Shown here in pieces: positions 11,028 through 22,177 of a stretch of DNA of 64,000 nucleotides. Source of the stretch: Lactobacillus pasteurii DSM 23907 = CRBIP 24.76 (GTDB lineage Bacteria; Bacillota; Bacilli; Lactobacillales; Lactobacillaceae); NCBI RefSeq assembly GCF_000297025.1, contig NZ_CAKD01000020.1, positions 62,001-126,000 of the forward strand, read 5' to 3'. Position 1 is the stretch's first letter. Each line of letters starts with the position of its first letter. Position numbers and translations under genes: made by a program. A model generated the notes under the pieces. The model saw only the letters and a program-made list of their open reading frames with translations, was not told where the DNA came from and did no database searches.

Positions 11028-11435
11028 ATGCCAACCATTAACCAATTGGTAAGAAAAGGCCGTCATTCAAAGACTACTAAATCAAAGTCACCAGCTTTGA
11101 ACTACGGTTACAACAGTATGAAGAAGGAATTAGTGCTTAACCCAGCACCACAAATGCGTGGAGTTGCTACTCGTGTAGGTACTATGACCCCTAAGAAGCC
11201 TAACTCAGCTTTGCGTAAGTATGCTCGTGTTCGTCTTTCAAACTTGATCGAAGTTACTGCATACATTCCAGGTGAAGGCCACAACCTTCAAGAACACTCA
11301 GTTGTTTTGATCCGTGGTGGTCGTGTAAAGGACCTTCCTGGTGTACGTTACCACATTATCCGTGGTGCGCTTGATACTGCTGGTGTTGATGGCAGAAAGC
11401 AAGCACGTTCTAAGTACGGTACTAAGAAAGGTTAA
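11028..11435 (+). CDS. rpsL: 30S ribosomal protein S12
   Basis: S12 sits at the decoding centre and influences accuracy. The 135-residue protein carries the signature [11 protein letters not shown] and the loop GGRVKDLPG, both wild type at the lysines linked to streptomycin resistance. It is about ten residues longer than the E. coli protein, with an insertion near residue 25, as in other lactobacilli. TAGGAGGAAAA precedes the ATG. It is the first gene of the str operon. Confidence 0.97.
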   Translation: MPTINQLVRKGRHSKTTKSKSPALNYGYNSMKKELVLNPAPQMRGVATRVGTMTPKKPNSALRKYARVRLSNLIEVTAYIPGEGHNLQEHSVVLIRGGRVKDLPGVRYHIIRGALDTAGVDGRKQARSKYGTKKG

Positions 11436-11450
11436 AGGAGGATTTAAATA

Positions 11451-11921
11451 ATGCCTAGAAAAGGTCACGTAGCTAAGAGAGACGTTTTAGCAGATCCAGT
11501 TTACAACTCAAAGCTTGTTACTAAGTTGATTAACCACTTGATGCTTGACGGTAAGAAGGCAAAGGCTTCAACTATTCTTTACGACGCTTTTGACATCGTT
11601 AAGGAAAAGACTGGTAAGGAACCTCTTGACGTATTTGAAGAAGCAATGAACAACATTATGCCAGTATTGGAAGTTAGAGCTCGTCGTATCGGTGGTTCTA
11701 ACTACCAAATCCCAGTTGAAGTTCGTCCTGAAAGAAGAACTACTTTGGGCTTAAGATGGCTTGTATCATACGCTCGTTTACGTAATGAACACACCATGGA
11801 TGAACGTTTAGCTAATGAAATCATCGACGCTTCAAACAACACTGGTTCAGCAGTTAAGAAGCGTGAAGATGTACACCGTATGGCAGAAGCTAACCGTGCA
11901 TTTGCACACTACCGCTTCTAA
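11451..11921 (+). CDS. rpsG: 30S ribosomal protein S7
   Basis: S7 nucleates assembly of the 3' domain of 16S rRNA and lines the E site. The 156-residue protein starts [13 protein letters not shown] and has the S7 signature region DGKKAKAS. The length is standard for Firmicutes. It follows rpsL by 15 nt with AGGAGG upstream. Confidence 0.97.
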   Translation: MPRKGHVAKRDVLADPVYNSKLVTKLINHLMLDGKKAKASTILYDAFDIVKEKTGKEPLDVFEEAMNNIMPVLEVRARRIGGSNYQIPVEVRPERRTTLGLRWLVSYARLRNEHTMDERLANEIIDASNNTGSAVKKREDVHRMAEANRAFAHYRF

Positions 11922-11960
11922 TAGTCAGTTGCTGGTTTTATTTTAAGGAGAGAATAATCT

Positions 11961-14057
11961 ATGGCTAACAAACGTGAATTTCCATTAGAAAAGACACGTA
12001 ACATCGGTATCATGGCCCACATCGATGCGGGTAAGACTACCACTACTGAACGTATCCTTTACTACACTGGTAAGATCCACAAGATTGGTGAAACTCACGA
12101 AGGTGATTCACAAATGGACTGGATGGAAGAAGAAAAGGAACGTGGTATCACTATTACTTCTGCAGCCACTACTGCCCAATGGAATGACTACAGAATTAAC
12201 ATCATCGATACCCCAGGACACGTTGACTTCACTATCGAAGTAGAACGTTCACTTCGTGTTCTTGATGGTGCCGTAACTGTTTTGGACGCACAATCCGGTG
12301 TTGAACCACAAACTGAAAACGTATGGCGTCAAGCTGAAACTTACGGTGTTCCAAGAATTGTTTTCGTTAACAAGATGGACAAGATCGGTGCAAACTTCGA
12401 CTTCTCAGTTAAGACTTTGCACGAAAGATTAAACGCTAACGCTCACGCAGTTCAAATGCCTATCGGTGCTGAAGATCAATTTGAAGGTGTTATCGACTTG
12501 ATCGACATGGTTGCCGACGTTTACGACGAAGACAAGTTGGGTGCTAAGTGGGAAACTATTCCAGTTCCTGAAGAATACAAGGCTGACGCTGAAGCTCGTC
12601 GTGCAGAATTGATCGAAGCTGTTGCTGACGTTGATGACGACATCATGGAAAAATACCTTGGTGGTGAAGAAATCAGCAATGAAGAATTGAAGAAGGCTAT
12701 CCGTAAGGCTACCTTGCAACTTAAGTTCTTCCCAGTATTCGCTGGTTCTGCCTTCAAGAACAAGGGTGTTCAAATGATGCTTGACGGTGTTGTTGACTAC
12801 TTGCCATCACCATTAGACGTTAAGCCATACGTTGCTCACGAACCAAAGACTGGTGAAGAAGTTGAATTGCTTGCAGATGACAAGAAGCCATTTGCTGCTT
12901 TGGCATTCAAGATTGCTACTGACCCATTCGTAGGTCGTTTGACTTTCATTCGTGTCTACACTGGTTCATTACAATCTGGTTCATACGTGTTGAACGCTTC
13001 AAAGAACAGTCGTGAACGTGTTGGTCGTTTGCTTCAAATGCACGCCAACTCAAGAACTGAAATCCCAGAAGTCTTCTCAGGTGATATCGCTGGTGCCATC
13101 GGTTTGAAGAATACTACTACTGGTGACTCATTGACTGATCCAGACCACCCACTTATTTTGGAAAGTTTGCAAGTTCCAGATCCAGTTATCCAAGTTTCTG
13201 TTGAACCTAAGTCAAAGGCTGACCGTGATAAGATGGACGTTGCTTTGCAAAAGCTTACTGAAGAAGACCCAACTTTCAAGGCTGAAACTAACCCTGAAAC
13301 TGGTCAAACTTTGATCGCCGGAATGGGTGAACTTCACCTTGACATCATGGTTGAAAGAATGAAGCGTGAATTTAACGTTGAAGCTGAAATCGGTCAACCA
13401 CAAGTTGCTTACCGTGAAACCTTCACCAAGGCTACTCAAGCTCAAGGTAAGTTCGTTCGTCAATCTGGTGGTAAGGGTCAATACGGTGACGTATGGATTG
13501 AATTTACTCCTAACGAAGAAGGTAAGGGTTACGAATTTGAAGATGCCATCGTTGGTGGTGTTGTTCCTCGTGAATACATTCCTTCAGTAGATCAAGGTTT
13601 ACAAGAAGCTATGCAAAATGGTGTTCTTGCAGGTTACCCATTGATCGACGTTAAGGCTAAGCTTTACGATGGTAGTTACCACGAAGTCGACTCATCAGAA
13701 GCTGCCTTCAAGGTTGCTGCTTCACTTGCCTTAAGAAACGCTGCTCCTAAGGCTGGCGCTGTAATTCTTGAACCAATCATGAAAGTTCAAGTTATTACTC
13801 CAGAAGAATACTTGGGTGATGTAATGGGTTCAGTTACTGCACGTCGTGGTAACATGGAAGGTATGGAAGACCGTTCAGGTGCTAAGGTATTGAATGCTAT
13901 GGTTCCACTTGCTGAAATGTTTGGTTACGCAACTACTTTGCGTTCATCAACTCAAGGTCGTGGTACTTTCACTATGGTATTTGACCACTACGCACCAACT
14001 CCTAAGTCAATCCAAGAAGAAATTATTAAGAAGCGCGGCGGAAACAACGCTGAATAA
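11961..14057 (+). CDS. fusA: Translation elongation factor G
   Basis: EF-G is the GTPase that drives translocation and, with RRF, ribosome recycling. The 698-residue protein has the P-loop AHIDAGKTT at 19-27, switch I with [18 protein letters not shown] and NKMD, followed by domains II-V. No truncation is seen. It closes the str operon and is followed by a strong terminator. Confidence 0.97.
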   Translation: MANKREFPLEKTRNIGIMAHIDAGKTTTTERILYYTGKIHKIGETHEGDSQMDWMEEEKERGITITSAATTAQWNDYRINIIDTPGHVDFTIEVERSLRVLDGAVTVLDAQSGVEPQTENVWRQAETYGVPRIVFVNKMDKIGANFDFSVKTLHERLNANAHAVQMPIGAEDQFEGVIDLIDMVADVYDEDKLGAKWETIPVPEEYKADAEARRAELIEAVADVDDDIMEKYLGGEEISNEELKKAIRKATLQLKFFPVFAGSAFKNKGVQMMLDGVVDYLPSPLDVKPYVAHEPKTGEEVELLADDKKPFAALAFKIATDPFVGRLTFIRVYTGSLQSGSYVLNASKNSRERVGRLLQMHANSRTEIPEVFSGDIAGAIGLKNTTTGDSLTDPDHPLILESLQVPDPVIQVSVEPKSKADRDKMDVALQKLTEEDPTFKAETNPETGQTLIAGMGELHLDIMVERMKREFNVEAEIGQPQVAYRETFTKATQAQGKFVRQSGGKGQYGDVWIEFTPNEEGKGYEFEDAIVGGVVPREYIPSVDQGLQEAMQNGVLAGYPLIDVKAKLYDGSYHEVDSSEAAFKVAASLALRNAAPKAGAVILEPIMKVQVITPEEYLGDVMGSVTARRGNMEGMEDRSGAKVLNAMVPLAEMFGYATTLRSSTQGRGTFTMVFDHYAPTPKSIQEEIIKKRGGNNAE

Positions 14058-14079
14058 TTAATAATTTAAATAAATAAAG

Positions 14080-14113
14080 AAGCGACTCGATGATTAATCG
14101 GGTCGCTTTTTTT
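14080..14113 (+). terminator. Terminator after fusA
   Basis: AGCGACTCGAT pairs with ATCGGGTCGCT (one G-U) across a short loop and is followed by a run of T. Confidence 0.85.
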
Positions 14114-14170
14114 GTAGCAAATTACGAAAACATTTTCAAAAATTTTTTTTGAGAAACAGTAGTGAAACGC

Positions 14171-14199
14171 TTGATATTTCTAGCAAGAGCAAGTATACT
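14171..14199 (+). promoter_or_regulatory. Promoter of the S10-spc-alpha ribosomal protein cluster
   Basis: TTGATA (14171-14176) and TATACT (14194-14199) are 17 bp apart. The transcript would start near 14206, about 155 nt before rpsJ. Confidence 0.8.
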
Positions 14200-14205
14200 A
14201 GTCTT

Positions 14206-14361
14206 TGTGCATTTGGGCAGGATATTGCTCTAGCACTTGTTTTTTGTTGTAAGCTTTGATGCAAAAGGTTGCGGCACACCAGGCTGCATTGCCACAGTGG
14301 CGAGCCGGGAATTTTTGCTGAGCTAGTCATCTTTTAAAGAAGACGCCAAGGAGGTAATTTA
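14206..14361 (+). promoter_or_regulatory. Long rpsJ (S10 operon) leader
   Basis: This 156-nt untranslated leader is noticeably GC-richer than its flanks. It contains a perfect GCCAC/GTGGC hairpin near 14290 and a TCTTT/AAAGA hairpin just before the ribosome binding site. A leader of this size on an S10 operon suggests feedback control by a ribosomal protein. Which protein binds cannot be read from sequence. The 304-base interval after fusA otherwise holds only the terminator and promoter listed. Confidence 0.4.
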
Positions 14362-14670
14362 ATGGCAAGTCAATCAATTCGTATTAGACTTAAGTCATAC
14401 GAACACGGTATTCTCGATGAATCCGCTGCTAAGATCGTAGCTAGCGCTAAGAGAACTGGTGCAGAAATCTCAGGTCCAGTTCCTCTTCCAACTGAAAGAA
14501 CTTTGTTTACTGTTCTTCGTTCACCACACAAGAACAAGGACTCACGTGAACAATTCGAAATGCGTACTCACAAGCGCTTAATCGACATTTTGAATCCAAC
14601 TCCAAAGACTGTTGATTCATTAATGAAGCTTGATCTACCAAGCGGTGTAGACATCGAAATCAAATTATAA
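14362..14670 (+). CDS. rpsJ: 30S ribosomal protein S10
   Basis: S10 is a head protein of the small subunit and, as NusE, a partner of NusB in antitermination. The 102-residue product begins [19 protein letters not shown] and has the signature [16 protein letters not shown] in the exposed loop. AAGGAGG precedes the ATG. It is the first gene of a 13.5-kb unbroken ribosomal gene run. Confidence 0.97.
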   Translation: MASQSIRIRLKSYEHGILDESAAKIVASAKRTGAEISGPVPLPTERTLFTVLRSPHKNKDSREQFEMRTHKRLIDILNPTPKTVDSLMKLDLPSGVDIEIKL

Positions 14671-14695
14671 TTTATAGATAGAAAGAGGTGTAAAC

Positions 14696-15334
14696 ATGAC
14701 CAAAGGAATCTTAGGAAGAAAAGTTGGTATGACTCAAATCTTCACTAAAGATGGTATCCTTGTTCCAGTAACTGTTATTGAAGCAACTCCTAACGTTGTT
14801 ATGCAAGTTAAGACTGTTGAATCAGACGGTTACGAAGCAGTTCAATTGGGTTACCAAGACAAGCGTGAAGTATTGAGCAACAAACCAGAAAAAGGTCATG
14901 CTGATAAGGCTAAGACTTCACCTAAGCGCTTCATTCGGGAAATCCGCGGTGTTGAGCTTAGTGAATACGAAGTAGGCTCAGAAGTTACTGTGGATACATT
15001 TAAGGAAGGTGACGTCGTAGACGTTACTGGTACTACAAGAGGTCATGGATACCAAGGTAACATTAAGCGTTGGGGCCAATCAAGAGGACCAGAAACTCAC
15101 GGTTCAAGATACCACAGAATTCCTGGTTCAATGGGCTCAATCATTAACCGTGTACCAAAGGGCAAGAAGTTGCCAGGACACATGGGTGTAAAGCAAGTTA
15201 CCATTGAAAACCTAGTAATTGAAAAAGTTGTAGCTGATAAGAACGTATTGATGGTTAAGGGTAACGTACCAGGTGCTAAGAACTCATTGATCGTTGTTAA
15301 ATCTGCAGCTAAGGCTGTAGAAGCTGATAAGTAG
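14696..15334 (+). CDS. rplC: 50S ribosomal protein L3
   Basis: L3 is an early 23S rRNA binder whose central extension approaches the peptidyl transferase centre. The 212-residue protein starts [16 protein letters not shown] and has the [13 protein letters not shown] loop containing the usually methylated glutamine region. GAAAGAGGTG precedes the ATG. Confidence 0.97.
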   Translation: MTKGILGRKVGMTQIFTKDGILVPVTVIEATPNVVMQVKTVESDGYEAVQLGYQDKREVLSNKPEKGHADKAKTSPKRFIREIRGVELSEYEVGSEVTVDTFKEGDVVDVTGTTRGHGYQGNIKRWGQSRGPETHGSRYHRIPGSMGSIINRVPKGKKLPGHMGVKQVTIENLVIEKVVADKNVLMVKGNVPGAKNSLIVVKSAAKAVEADK

Positions 15335-15348
15335 GAAGGAGGACTAGA

Positions 15349-15966
15349 ATGGCTAATTTAAAGGTTATCGATCAAAACGGTAAGGACTCTGGTGAAATTA
15401 CCTTAAACGATAAGGTTTTCGGTATTGAACCTAACGAAAACGTTGTTTTCGATGCAATCATCAGACAAAGAGCTGGCAAGCGTCAAGGTACTTCAAAGGT
15501 TAAGAATAGATCTGCTGTTCGCGGTGGTGGTAAAAAGCCTTGGAGACAAAAAGGTACTGGTCGTGCTCGTCAAGGTTCTATCAGAGCTCCACAATGGCGT
15601 GGCGGTGGTATCGTATTTGGACCAACTCCACGTTCATACGCTTACTCAATGCCAAGAAAGCAACGTCGTTTGGCTATTAAGTCAGTTCTTTCCCAAAAGT
15701 TAATTGACGAAGACTTAATCGTTTTAGACAAGTTGACTATGTCAGCTCCTAAGACTAAGGAATTTGTTTCATTATTGGCTAGTTTAAATGTTGAAGGTAA
15801 GGTTTTGGTTGTTTCAGATGACAAGAACGTACAACTTTCAGCAAGAAACTTACCAAAGGTTAAGGTTGTTCCAGTTAATGGATTAAATGTTGAAGATGCC
15901 GTTAACTACCAGAAGTTAATCTTAACTCAAGATGCTGTTAAGAAGATTGAGGAGGTTTTGGCTTAA
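15349..15966 (+). CDS. rplD: 50S ribosomal protein L4
   Basis: L4 lines the peptide exit tunnel and is an autoregulator of the S10 operon in some bacteria. The 205-residue protein has the basic tunnel loop [19 protein letters not shown], the region where macrolide-resistance changes occur. It looks wild type here. The last base of its stop is the first base of rplW. Confidence 0.97.
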   Translation: MANLKVIDQNGKDSGEITLNDKVFGIEPNENVVFDAIIRQRAGKRQGTSKVKNRSAVRGGGKKPWRQKGTGRARQGSIRAPQWRGGGIVFGPTPRSYAYSMPRKQRRLAIKSVLSQKLIDEDLIVLDKLTMSAPKTKEFVSLLASLNVEGKVLVVSDDKNVQLSARNLPKVKVVPVNGLNVEDAVNYQKLILTQDAVKKIEEVLA

Positions 15967-16271
15967 TGGATGCACGCGATATCATTTTAAGACCTGTCAT
16001 TACTGAAAAGTCTACGAACTTAATGGATGATAAGAAGTACACTTTCGACGTGCTTTTAACTGCAACCAAGACTCAAGTTCGCAACGCAGTTGAAGAAATC
16101 TTCGATGTCAAGGTTAAGAGCGTTAACATTATGAACGTTCGTGGCAAGGACAAGCGAGTAGGTCGCTACTTCGGTAAGACTGCTCGTCGTAGAAAGGCAA
16201 TTGTTACTTTAACTAACGATTCAAACGACATCAAGATTTTCGATACTCAAGATAACACTGAAGAAAAGTAA
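15966..16271 (+). CDS. rplW: 50S ribosomal protein L23
   Basis: L23 sits at the tunnel exit and is the docking site for trigger factor and SRP. The 101-residue product begins [17 protein letters not shown], the family hallmark. The 1-nt overlap with rplD indicates translational coupling. An SD (GAGGAGG-like) lies inside the rplD end. Confidence 0.97.
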   Translation: MDARDIILRPVITEKSTNLMDDKKYTFDVLLTATKTQVRNAVEEIFDVKVKSVNIMNVRGKDKRVGRYFGKTARRRKAIVTLTNDSNDIKIFDTQDNTEEK

Positions 16272-16286
16272 TAGGAGGTCAGTCAA

Positions 16287-17123
16287 TTGGCTATTAAGAT
16301 TTACAAGCCAACCACAAATGGTCGCCGTAATATGACTTCTTCCGACTTTGCTGAGATTACTAAGAGCAAACCAGAACGTACTTTGCTTGAATCACAATCA
16401 CACACTGCAGGTCGTAACTCATACGGTCATATTACTATTAGACACCGTGGTGGTGGTCACAAGCAAAAATACCGTATCATCGACTTTAAGCGTAACAAGG
16501 ATGATGTAAAGGCAGTTGTTAAGGCAATCGAATACGATCCAAACAGAACTGCTAACATCGCTTTACTTCACTACACTGACGGTATTAAAGCTTACATTTT
16601 AGCACCTAAGGGTCTTGAAGTAGGTACTGTAATTGAATCTGGTGAAAACGTAGATATCAAGCCAGGTAACGCTTTACCATTGAAGAACATTCCTACTGGT
16701 ACTGAAATTCACAACATCGAATTAAGACCAGGCAAGGGTGGCCAACTTGTAAGAAGTGCTGGTGCATCTGCTCAAGTTTTAGGTTTTGATGGTGATTACG
16801 CATTAGTAAGATTGCAAAGTGGTGAAGTTCGTAAGATCTTAGCTGCTTGCCGTGCAACTATCGGTACTGTTGGTAACGAACAACACTCATTGATCCAATT
16901 GGGTAAGGCCGGTAGAAAGCGTTGGTTGGGCAAGCGTCCACAATCACGTGGTTCTGTAATGAACCCTAACGATCACCCACACGGTGGTGGTGAAGGTAAG
17001 GCTCCTGTTGGTCGTCCACAACCTATGACTCCTTGGGGTAAGAAGGCTCGTGGTATCAAGACTAGAAATGTCAAGAAGGCTAGCGAGAAGTTAATTATTC
17101 GTCACCGTAAGGGTAGCAAGTAA
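16287..17123 (+). CDS. rplB: 50S ribosomal protein L2
   Basis: L2 is needed for subunit joining and peptidyl transfer. The 278-residue protein has the C-terminal signature [14 protein letters not shown] with the conserved histidine of the active region. The start is TTG with AGGAGG 8 nt upstream. There is no better ATG near the conserved N-terminus [13 protein letters not shown]. Confidence 0.97.
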   Translation: MAIKIYKPTTNGRRNMTSSDFAEITKSKPERTLLESQSHTAGRNSYGHITIRHRGGGHKQKYRIIDFKRNKDDVKAVVKAIEYDPNRTANIALLHYTDGIKAYILAPKGLEVGTVIESGENVDIKPGNALPLKNIPTGTEIHNIELRPGKGGQLVRSAGASAQVLGFDGDYALVRLQSGEVRKILAACRATIGTVGNEQHSLIQLGKAGRKRWLGKRPQSRGSVMNPNDHPHGGGEGKAPVGRPQPMTPWGKKARGIKTRNVKKASEKLIIRHRKGSK

Positions 17124-17141
17124 TAGAAGGAGGGTTAATTA

Positions 17142-17420
17142 ATGAGCCGTAGTATTAAAAAAGGTCCTTTTGCTGATGCTTCACTATTGAAGAAGGTTGA
17201 TGCACAACAAGAAGCTGAAAAGAAGCAAGTCATTAAGACTTGGTCACGTCGTTCAACTATTTTCCCTTCCTTTGTTGGTTTGACTATAGCTGTTTACGAT
17301 GGTAGAAAGCATGTCCCAGTTTATGTTACTGAAGACATGGTTGGTCACAAGCTTGGTGAGTTTGTTCCAACTAGAACTTTCCGTGGTCACAAGGCTGACG
17401 ACAAGGCAACTGGTAAATAG
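17142..17420 (+). CDS. rpsS: 30S ribosomal protein S19
   Basis: S19 forms a complex with S13 in the head of the 30S subunit. The 92-residue protein starts [18 protein letters not shown] and contains [16 protein letters not shown], the family signature. Confidence 0.97.
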   Translation: MSRSIKKGPFADASLLKKVDAQQEAEKKQVIKTWSRRSTIFPSFVGLTIAVYDGRKHVPVYVTEDMVGHKLGEFVPTRTFRGHKADDKATGK

Positions 17421-17439
17421 AGGAAGGAGAAACATCTAA

Positions 17440-17793
17440 ATGGCAGAACAAATTAGTTCAGCTATGGCTGAAGCAAGAACTGTTCGTATCGCTCCAAGAA
17501 AAGCACGTTTGGTTATTGACTTAATCCGTGGCAAGAGCGTTGCAGAAGCATTAGCAATCTTACAATTTACGCCTAAAGCTGCTTCCCCAATCGTTGAAAA
17601 GGTTTTACGTTCAGCTATTGCTAACGCAGAACACAACTACGATCTTGAAAGTGCAAACCTTTACGTTTCAGAAGCATACGTAAACGAAGGTGCTACTTTG
17701 AAGAGATTCCGTCCACGCGCTAAGGGTATGGCTTCTCCAATTAACAAGAGAACAAGTCACGTAGTTGTTGTAGTTTCAGAAAAGAACGATTAG
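17440..17793 (+). CDS. rplV: 50S ribosomal protein L22
   Basis: L22 forms, with L4, the tunnel constriction. The 117-residue protein begins with [20 protein letters not shown]. The beta-hairpin region ending [12 protein letters not shown] is intact, so no macrolide-resistance deletion is visible. Confidence 0.97.
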   Translation: MAEQISSAMAEARTVRIAPRKARLVIDLIRGKSVAEALAILQFTPKAASPIVEKVLRSAIANAEHNYDLESANLYVSEAYVNEGATLKRFRPRAKGMASPINKRTSHVVVVVSEKND

Positions 17794-17804
17794 GAGGTAT
17801 ATTA

Positions 17805-18476
17805 ATGGGTCAAAAGATCAACCCAAATGGTTTCCGTCTTGGCGTTATCCGCGGATGGGAATCAAAATGGTATGCTGACAGAGGATACAAGGAAACTTTG
17901 AATGAAGACCTTCGCGTAAGAAAGTTCATTTCAGAAAAGTTGAAGGATGCTTCAGTATCAACTGTTGAAATCGAACGTGCTGCTAACAGAATCAACGTTT
18001 CAATCCATACTTCAAAGCCAGGTATGGTTATTGGTAAGGGTGGTTCTGAAGTTGAAGCTTTAAGAAAGCAATTGAGCAACTTAACCAACAAGCAAGTTCA
18101 CATTAACATTGTAGAAATTAAGAAGCCAGATCTTGATGCAGAATTAGTTGCTGATAGTATCGCTCGTCAATTGGAAGCTCGTGTAGCCTTCAGACGTGCT
18201 ATGCGTCAAGCTACTCAAAGATCAATGCGTGCTGGAGCTAAGGGTATCAAGGTACAAGTTTCAGGTCGTTTGAACGGTGCCGACATGGCAAGAAGAGAAT
18301 GGCACACTGAAGGACGTGTTCCATTACAAACATTAAGAGCTGACATTGATTACACTTGGTTGAACGCATTCACTACTTATGGTGAAATTGGTGTTCAAGT
18401 ATGGGTAAACCGTGGTGAAATCTTACCTAGCCGTAAGAGTAAGCCTTCTAAACCAGCGAGAGGAGGAAACAAATAA
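17805..18476 (+). CDS. rpsC: 30S ribosomal protein S3
   Basis: S3 lies at the mRNA entry channel and contributes helicase activity. The 223-residue protein starts [16 protein letters not shown]. It has a KH-type RNA-binding domain with [13 protein letters not shown] near residue 70 and the C-terminal domain signature with [19 protein letters not shown]. It overlaps rplP by 1 nt. Confidence 0.97.
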   Translation: MGQKINPNGFRLGVIRGWESKWYADRGYKETLNEDLRVRKFISEKLKDASVSTVEIERAANRINVSIHTSKPGMVIGKGGSEVEALRKQLSNLTNKQVHINIVEIKKPDLDAELVADSIARQLEARVAFRRAMRQATQRSMRAGAKGIKVQVSGRLNGADMARREWHTEGRVPLQTLRADIDYTWLNAFTTYGEIGVQVWVNRGEILPSRKSKPSKPARGGNK

Positions 18477-18916
18477 TGCCTTTAGTACCAAAACGAGTAA
18501 AACACCGTCGTGAATTCCGTGGTAAGATGCGTGGTGCTGCTAAAGGTGGTAAGACCGTAGCCTTTGGTGAATACGGCTTACAAGCCCTCGAATCACACTG
18601 GATTTCAAACCGTCAAATTGAAGCTGCCCGTGTTGCAATGACTCGTTACATGAAGCGTGGCGGTAAGGTTTGGATTAGAATTTTCCCACAAAAGTCATAC
18701 ACTGCTAAAGGTGTTGGTGTACGTATGGGTTCCGGTAAGGGTGCACCAGCAGGTTGGGTAGCAGTAGTTAAGAGAGAAAAGGTTATGTTCGAAATTGGTG
18801 GCGTATCTGAAGAAGTAGCTCGCGAAGCTTTAAGACTTGCTTCAACTAAGTTACCAATCAAGACTAAATTTGTAACTAGAAGTTCGGAAGTAGGTGGCAA
18901 TTCTAATGAAGGCTAA
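18476..18916 (+). CDS. rplP: 50S ribosomal protein L16
   Basis: L16 helps position the A-site tRNA acceptor arm. The 146-residue protein starts [18 protein letters not shown] and has the basic loop [14 protein letters not shown]. It is coupled to rpsC through a TAATG overlap, and its last codons overlap the start of rpmC. Confidence 0.97.
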   Translation: MPLVPKRVKHRREFRGKMRGAAKGGKTVAFGEYGLQALESHWISNRQIEAARVAMTRYMKRGGKVWIRIFPQKSYTAKGVGVRMGSGKGAPAGWVAVVKREKVMFEIGGVSEEVAREALRLASTKLPIKTKFVTRSSEVGGNSNEG

Positions 18917-19103
18917 AGATATCAGAGCATTAACCACTGATCAAATGTTAGAAAAGGAAAAGCAATACAAGGAAGAACTCTTCAACTTGCGTTTCCAACA
19001 AGCAACGGGTCAATTAGAAAATACCGCTCGCTTAAGAAAAGTCCGTAAGAACATCGCTAGAATTAAGACAATCCTTAGCGAAAAGGCTTTAGAAGAGAAT
19101 TAA
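18906..19103 (+). CDS. rpmC: 50S ribosomal protein L29
   Basis: L29 is a small helical-hairpin protein near the tunnel exit, next to L23. It has 65 residues from ATG 18906 ([15 protein letters not shown]), with TAGGTGG about 7 nt upstream. A GTG at 18894 would add four residues but removes the SD, so it was not used. It overlaps the end of rplP by 11 nt. Confidence 0.95.
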   Translation: MKAKDIRALTTDQMLEKEKQYKEELFNLRFQQATGQLENTARLRKVRKNIARIKTILSEKALEEN

Positions 19104-19121
19104 TGGAAGGGAGCTATTAAC

Positions 19122-19388
19122 TTGAGCGAATCAAACGAAAGAAATCGTCGTCACGTATATCAAGGTCGTGTAGTTTCTGACAAGATGGACAAGACAATCA
19201 CTGTCGTTGTTGATACTTACAAGAACCACCCTGTTTATAACAAGCGTTTTAAATACTCAAAGAAGTTTTACGCACAAGACGAAAATAACGAAGCTAAAGT
19301 TGGCGATACTGTTCGTATCATGGAAACCCGTCCATTATCTCGTACAAAGCGTTTCCGTTTAGTTAAGATTGTTAAGAGATCTGTTTAG
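19122..19388 (+). CDS. rpsQ: 30S ribosomal protein S17
   Basis: S17 is a primary 16S rRNA binder with an OB fold. The 88-residue protein has the signature [18 protein letters not shown]. The start is TTG, preceded by AAGGGAG; the first eight residues are the usual variable extension. Confidence 0.96.
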   Translation: MSESNERNRRHVYQGRVVSDKMDKTITVVVDTYKNHPVYNKRFKYSKKFYAQDENNEAKVGDTVRIMETRPLSRTKRFRLVKIVKRSV

Positions 19389-19421
19389 TTTTAACGGATT
19401 TCTCGAGGGGAGGATTATACA

Positions 19422-19790
19422 GTGATTCAAAACGAATCTCGTTTAAAAGTTGCTGATAACTCTGGTGCAAGAGAACTTTTGGTTATTAGAGTTTTAGGCG
19501 GTTCAAAGCGTAAAACTGGTAACATTGGTGACATTGTAGTAGCTACTGTTAAGCAAGCAACACCAGGTGGCGTTGTCAAAAAGGGTGACGTCGTAAAAGC
19601 AGTTATTGTTAGAACAAAATCAGGTGCACGTCGTGAAGATGGTTCATACATCAAATTTGACGAAAATGCCGGCGTAATTATCAACGCTGACAAGAGCCCA
19701 CGTGGTACTCGTATCTTTGGGCCAGTTGCACGTGAGTTGCGTGAGAACGACTTTATGAAGATCGTTTCTCTTGCTCCAGAAGTCTTATAA
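19422..19790 (+). CDS. rplN: 50S ribosomal protein L14
   Basis: L14 forms intersubunit bridges and is the site where RsfS binds. The 122-residue protein starts [18 protein letters not shown], the family signature. The start is GTG with GGGGAGG upstream. Confidence 0.97.
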   Translation: MIQNESRLKVADNSGARELLVIRVLGGSKRKTGNIGDIVVATVKQATPGGVVKKGDVVKAVIVRTKSGARREDGSYIKFDENAGVIINADKSPRGTRIFGPVARELRENDFMKIVSLAPEVL

Positions 19791-19809
19791 TTGTTAGTGA
19801 GGTGCACTG

Positions 19810-20043
19810 ATGTTTGTTAAAACTGGTGACAAAGTAAAAGTTATTGCCGGAAAAGAAAAGGGCAAAGAAGGTACTGTTTTATCTGTAGATGTTAAGAAGA
19901 ACCGTGTTGTGGTTAAGGGTCTTAACAAGATTAAGAAACACCAAAAGCCTTCACAAGCCAACGCAAATGGTGGTGTAGTTGAACTTGAAGGTTCAATCCA
20001 CGCATCAAACGTTAAGGTTATTTCTAAGGCTGAAAAGAACTAG
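19810..20043 (+). CDS. rplX: 50S ribosomal protein L24
   Basis: L24 is one of two assembly-initiator proteins of the 50S subunit. The 77-residue protein contains a KOW motif ([19 protein letters not shown]) at its N-terminus. It is shorter than the 101-104 residues of many bacteria but normal for lactobacilli. Confidence 0.96.
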   Translation: MFVKTGDKVKVIAGKEKGKEGTVLSVDVKKNRVVVKGLNKIKKHQKPSQANANGGVVELEGSIHASNVKVISKAEKN

Positions 20044-20057
20044 GAAGGAGGACGCAA

Positions 20058-20600
20058 ATGGCAAGTATTTTAGAACAAGAATACAAGGAAAAGGTTATGC
20101 CTGCACTTCAAGAAAAGTTTGACTACAAGTCAGTAATGCAGGTTCCAAAGATTGAAAAGATCGTCTTGAACATGGGTGTTGGTGACGCTGTTTCCAACGC
20201 TAAGAACTTAGACGAAGCTGTTGAAGAATTAAGCTTGATCTCAGGTCAAAAGCCATTGATTACTAAAGCTAAGAAGTCAATCGCTAACTTCCGTTTACGT
20301 GAAGGTATGTCAATCGGTGCTAAGGTTACTCTTAGAGGAGACAAGATGTACGACTTCTTGTACAAGTTAATCAACGTTTCTCTTCCTCGTGTTCGTGACT
20401 TCCGTGGTGTTTCAAGTCGTTCATTTGATGGACGTGGTAATTACACTTTGGGTGTCAAGGAACAATTGATTTTCCCTGAAATCGATTTTGATAAGGTGAA
20501 CCGTACTAGAGGTTTGGACATCGTTATTGTTACTACTGCTAACACTGACGAAGAAGCTCGTGAACTTCTAGGTCAATTCGGTATGCCATTTACTAAATAA
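20058..20600 (+). CDS. rplE: 50S ribosomal protein L5
   Basis: L5 binds 5S rRNA and contacts the P-site tRNA. The 180-residue protein has the signature region [14 protein letters not shown] and [25 protein letters not shown] precedes the ATG. Confidence 0.97.
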   Translation: MASILEQEYKEKVMPALQEKFDYKSVMQVPKIEKIVLNMGVGDAVSNAKNLDEAVEELSLISGQKPLITKAKKSIANFRLREGMSIGAKVTLRGDKMYDFLYKLINVSLPRVRDFRGVSSRSFDGRGNYTLGVKEQLIFPEIDFDKVNRTRGLDIVIVTTANTDEEARELLGQFGMPFTK

Positions 20601-20612
20601 TGGAGGACATTA

Positions 20613-20798
20613 ATGGCTAAAACATCATTAAAAATTAAGAATCGTCGTCCTGCTAAGTTCTCTTCACGTGAATATACACGTTGTGAGAGATGTGGTCGTC
20701 CACATTCCGTATACCGTAAATTCGGCCTTTGCCGTATTTGCTTAAAGGATTTAGCTCACAAGGGTCAAATTCCTGGTCTTAAAAAGGCTAGTTGGTAG
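20613..20798 (+). CDS. rpsN: 30S ribosomal protein S14, zinc-binding type
   Basis: This 61-residue S14 is the short form with a zinc ribbon: Cys24, Cys27, Cys40 and Cys43 are all present (CERC and CRIC). It is the canonical spc-operon copy. Some Firmicutes keep a second zinc-free S14 elsewhere for zinc starvation; none is in this window. Confidence 0.97.
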   Translation: MAKTSLKIKNRRPAKFSSREYTRCERCGRPHSVYRKFGLCRICLKDLAHKGQIPGLKKASW

Positions 20799-20822
20799 GA
20801 TACGGTTAGGAGGATAGCATAA

Positions 20823-21221
20823 ATGGTTATGACAGATCCAATCGCAGATTACTTAACTAGAATCAGAAATGCTAACATTGCAAAGCATGATTCAGTTGAA
20901 ATTCCTGCGTCAAATATTAAGAAGTCAATTTCTGAAATTTTAAAGCGTGAAGGCTTTATTCGTGATTACGAAGTTGCTGATGACAACAAGCAAGGCGTTA
21001 TTAAGATTTTCTTGAAATTCGGTCCTAACGGCGAACGCGTAATTTCAGGCCTTAAGCGTATTTCAAAGCCAGGTCTTAGAAACTACGTAAGCGCTGAAGA
21101 ATTACCAAAGGTTCTTAACGGACTTGGTATTGCCATCGTTTCAACTTCTGCAGGTGTTATTACCGATAAAGAAGCAAGACAAAAGGGTATCGGTGGCGAA
21201 GTTATTGCTTACATTTGGTAA
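20823..21221 (+). CDS. rpsH: 30S ribosomal protein S8
   Basis: S8 binds helix 21 of 16S rRNA and, in E. coli, represses the spc operon. The 132-residue protein starts [18 protein letters not shown] and ends with the signature [31 protein letters not shown] sets the first ATG; a second ATG two codons later is less well spaced. Confidence 0.97.
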   Translation: MVMTDPIADYLTRIRNANIAKHDSVEIPASNIKKSISEILKREGFIRDYEVADDNKQGVIKIFLKFGPNGERVISGLKRISKPGLRNYVSAEELPKVLNGLGIAIVSTSAGVITDKEARQKGIGGEVIAYIW

Positions 21222-21245
21222 TACTGACAGAAAGGAGAAAATTCA

Positions 21246-21776
21246 ATGAGCCGTATCGGTTTTAAGACTATTGAAGTACCTGACAGTGTTACTGTTACCA
21301 AGGAAGGCGACAACATCACTGTTAAGGGCCCTAAGGGTGAATTAACTAGACATTTTGATCCAAAGATCAAGTTTGAACAAAAGGATGGAGAAATTACTGT
21401 TTCTCGTTCAAGTGAAAGCGACAAAGCTCTTCACGGAACTTCAAGAGCAAACTTGGCAAATATGATCGAAGGTGTAGTTAACGGCTACAAGAAGACTTTG
21501 AAGTTAATCGGTGTTGGTTACCGTGCTCAAGCTCAAGGTAGCAAGCTTACTTTGAACGTTGGTTACTCACACCCTGTTGTTTTAACTGCTCCAGAAGGCG
21601 TAACTGTTAAAACTCCTTCAGCAACTGATGTTGAAGTTGAAGGTATTTCAAAGCAAGATGTTGGTCAATTCGCTGCTGAAATCCGTGCTGTACGTTCACC
21701 TGAACCATACAAGGGTAAGGGTATTCGTTACACTGACGAAAACGTACGTCGCAAGGAAGGTAAGACAGGTAAGTAA
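21246..21776 (+). CDS. rplF: 50S ribosomal protein L6
   Basis: L6 sits near the factor-binding site of the 50S subunit. The 176-residue protein has the duplicated L6 fold and the C-terminal signature [19 protein letters not shown]. Confidence 0.97.
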   Translation: MSRIGFKTIEVPDSVTVTKEGDNITVKGPKGELTRHFDPKIKFEQKDGEITVSRSSESDKALHGTSRANLANMIEGVVNGYKKTLKLIGVGYRAQAQGSKLTLNVGYSHPVVLTAPEGVTVKTPSATDVEVEGISKQDVGQFAAEIRAVRSPEPYKGKGIRYTDENVRRKEGKTGK

Positions 21777-21800
21777 TAAATAATTTTTTGAGGTGAAATT

Positions 21801-22160
21801 GTGATTTCTAAACCAGATAAAAACAAATTACGCTTAAAGCGTCATAAACGTATTCGTGGTAAAATTTCTGGTACCGCTGAGCGCCCACGCTTAAGTATTT
21901 TCCGCTCTAACAAAAACATCTACGCTCAATTAATTGATGACGTAGCGGGTGTAACGCTTGCAAGTGCCTCAACTTTGGACAGTTCTGTTTCATCAGAAGG
22001 AACCAAAGTAGAACAAGCTCAAGCTGTTGGTAAGGCTATTGCTGAAGCAGCTAAGGCTAAGAACATTACAAACGTTGTATTCGATAGAAGTGGTTACTTA
22101 TACCACGGCCGTATTTCAGCTTTGGCAGATGCCGCACGTGAAAACGGATTAGTATTCTAG
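21801..22160 (+). CDS. rplR: 50S ribosomal protein L18
   Basis: L18 is one of the three 5S rRNA-binding proteins. The 119-residue product has a basic N-terminus ([14 protein letters not shown]) and the signature [21 protein letters not shown]. The start is GTG behind TTGAGGTG. Confidence 0.97.
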   Translation: MISKPDKNKLRLKRHKRIRGKISGTAERPRLSIFRSNKNIYAQLIDDVAGVTLASASTLDSSVSSEGTKVEQAQAVGKAIAEAAKAKNITNVVFDRSGYLYHGRISALADAARENGLVF

Positions 22161-22177
22161 GAAAGGAGAATTAACAG

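Noticed and set aside
12429-12773. 114-codon minus-strand frame in fusA
   Set aside because: Opposite EF-G coding sequence, with composition explained by codon bias of the real gene.
14136-14330. 64-codon minus-strand frame over the rpsJ promoter and leader
   Set aside because: It overlaps a clear promoter and leader, has no good SD and no family resemblance.
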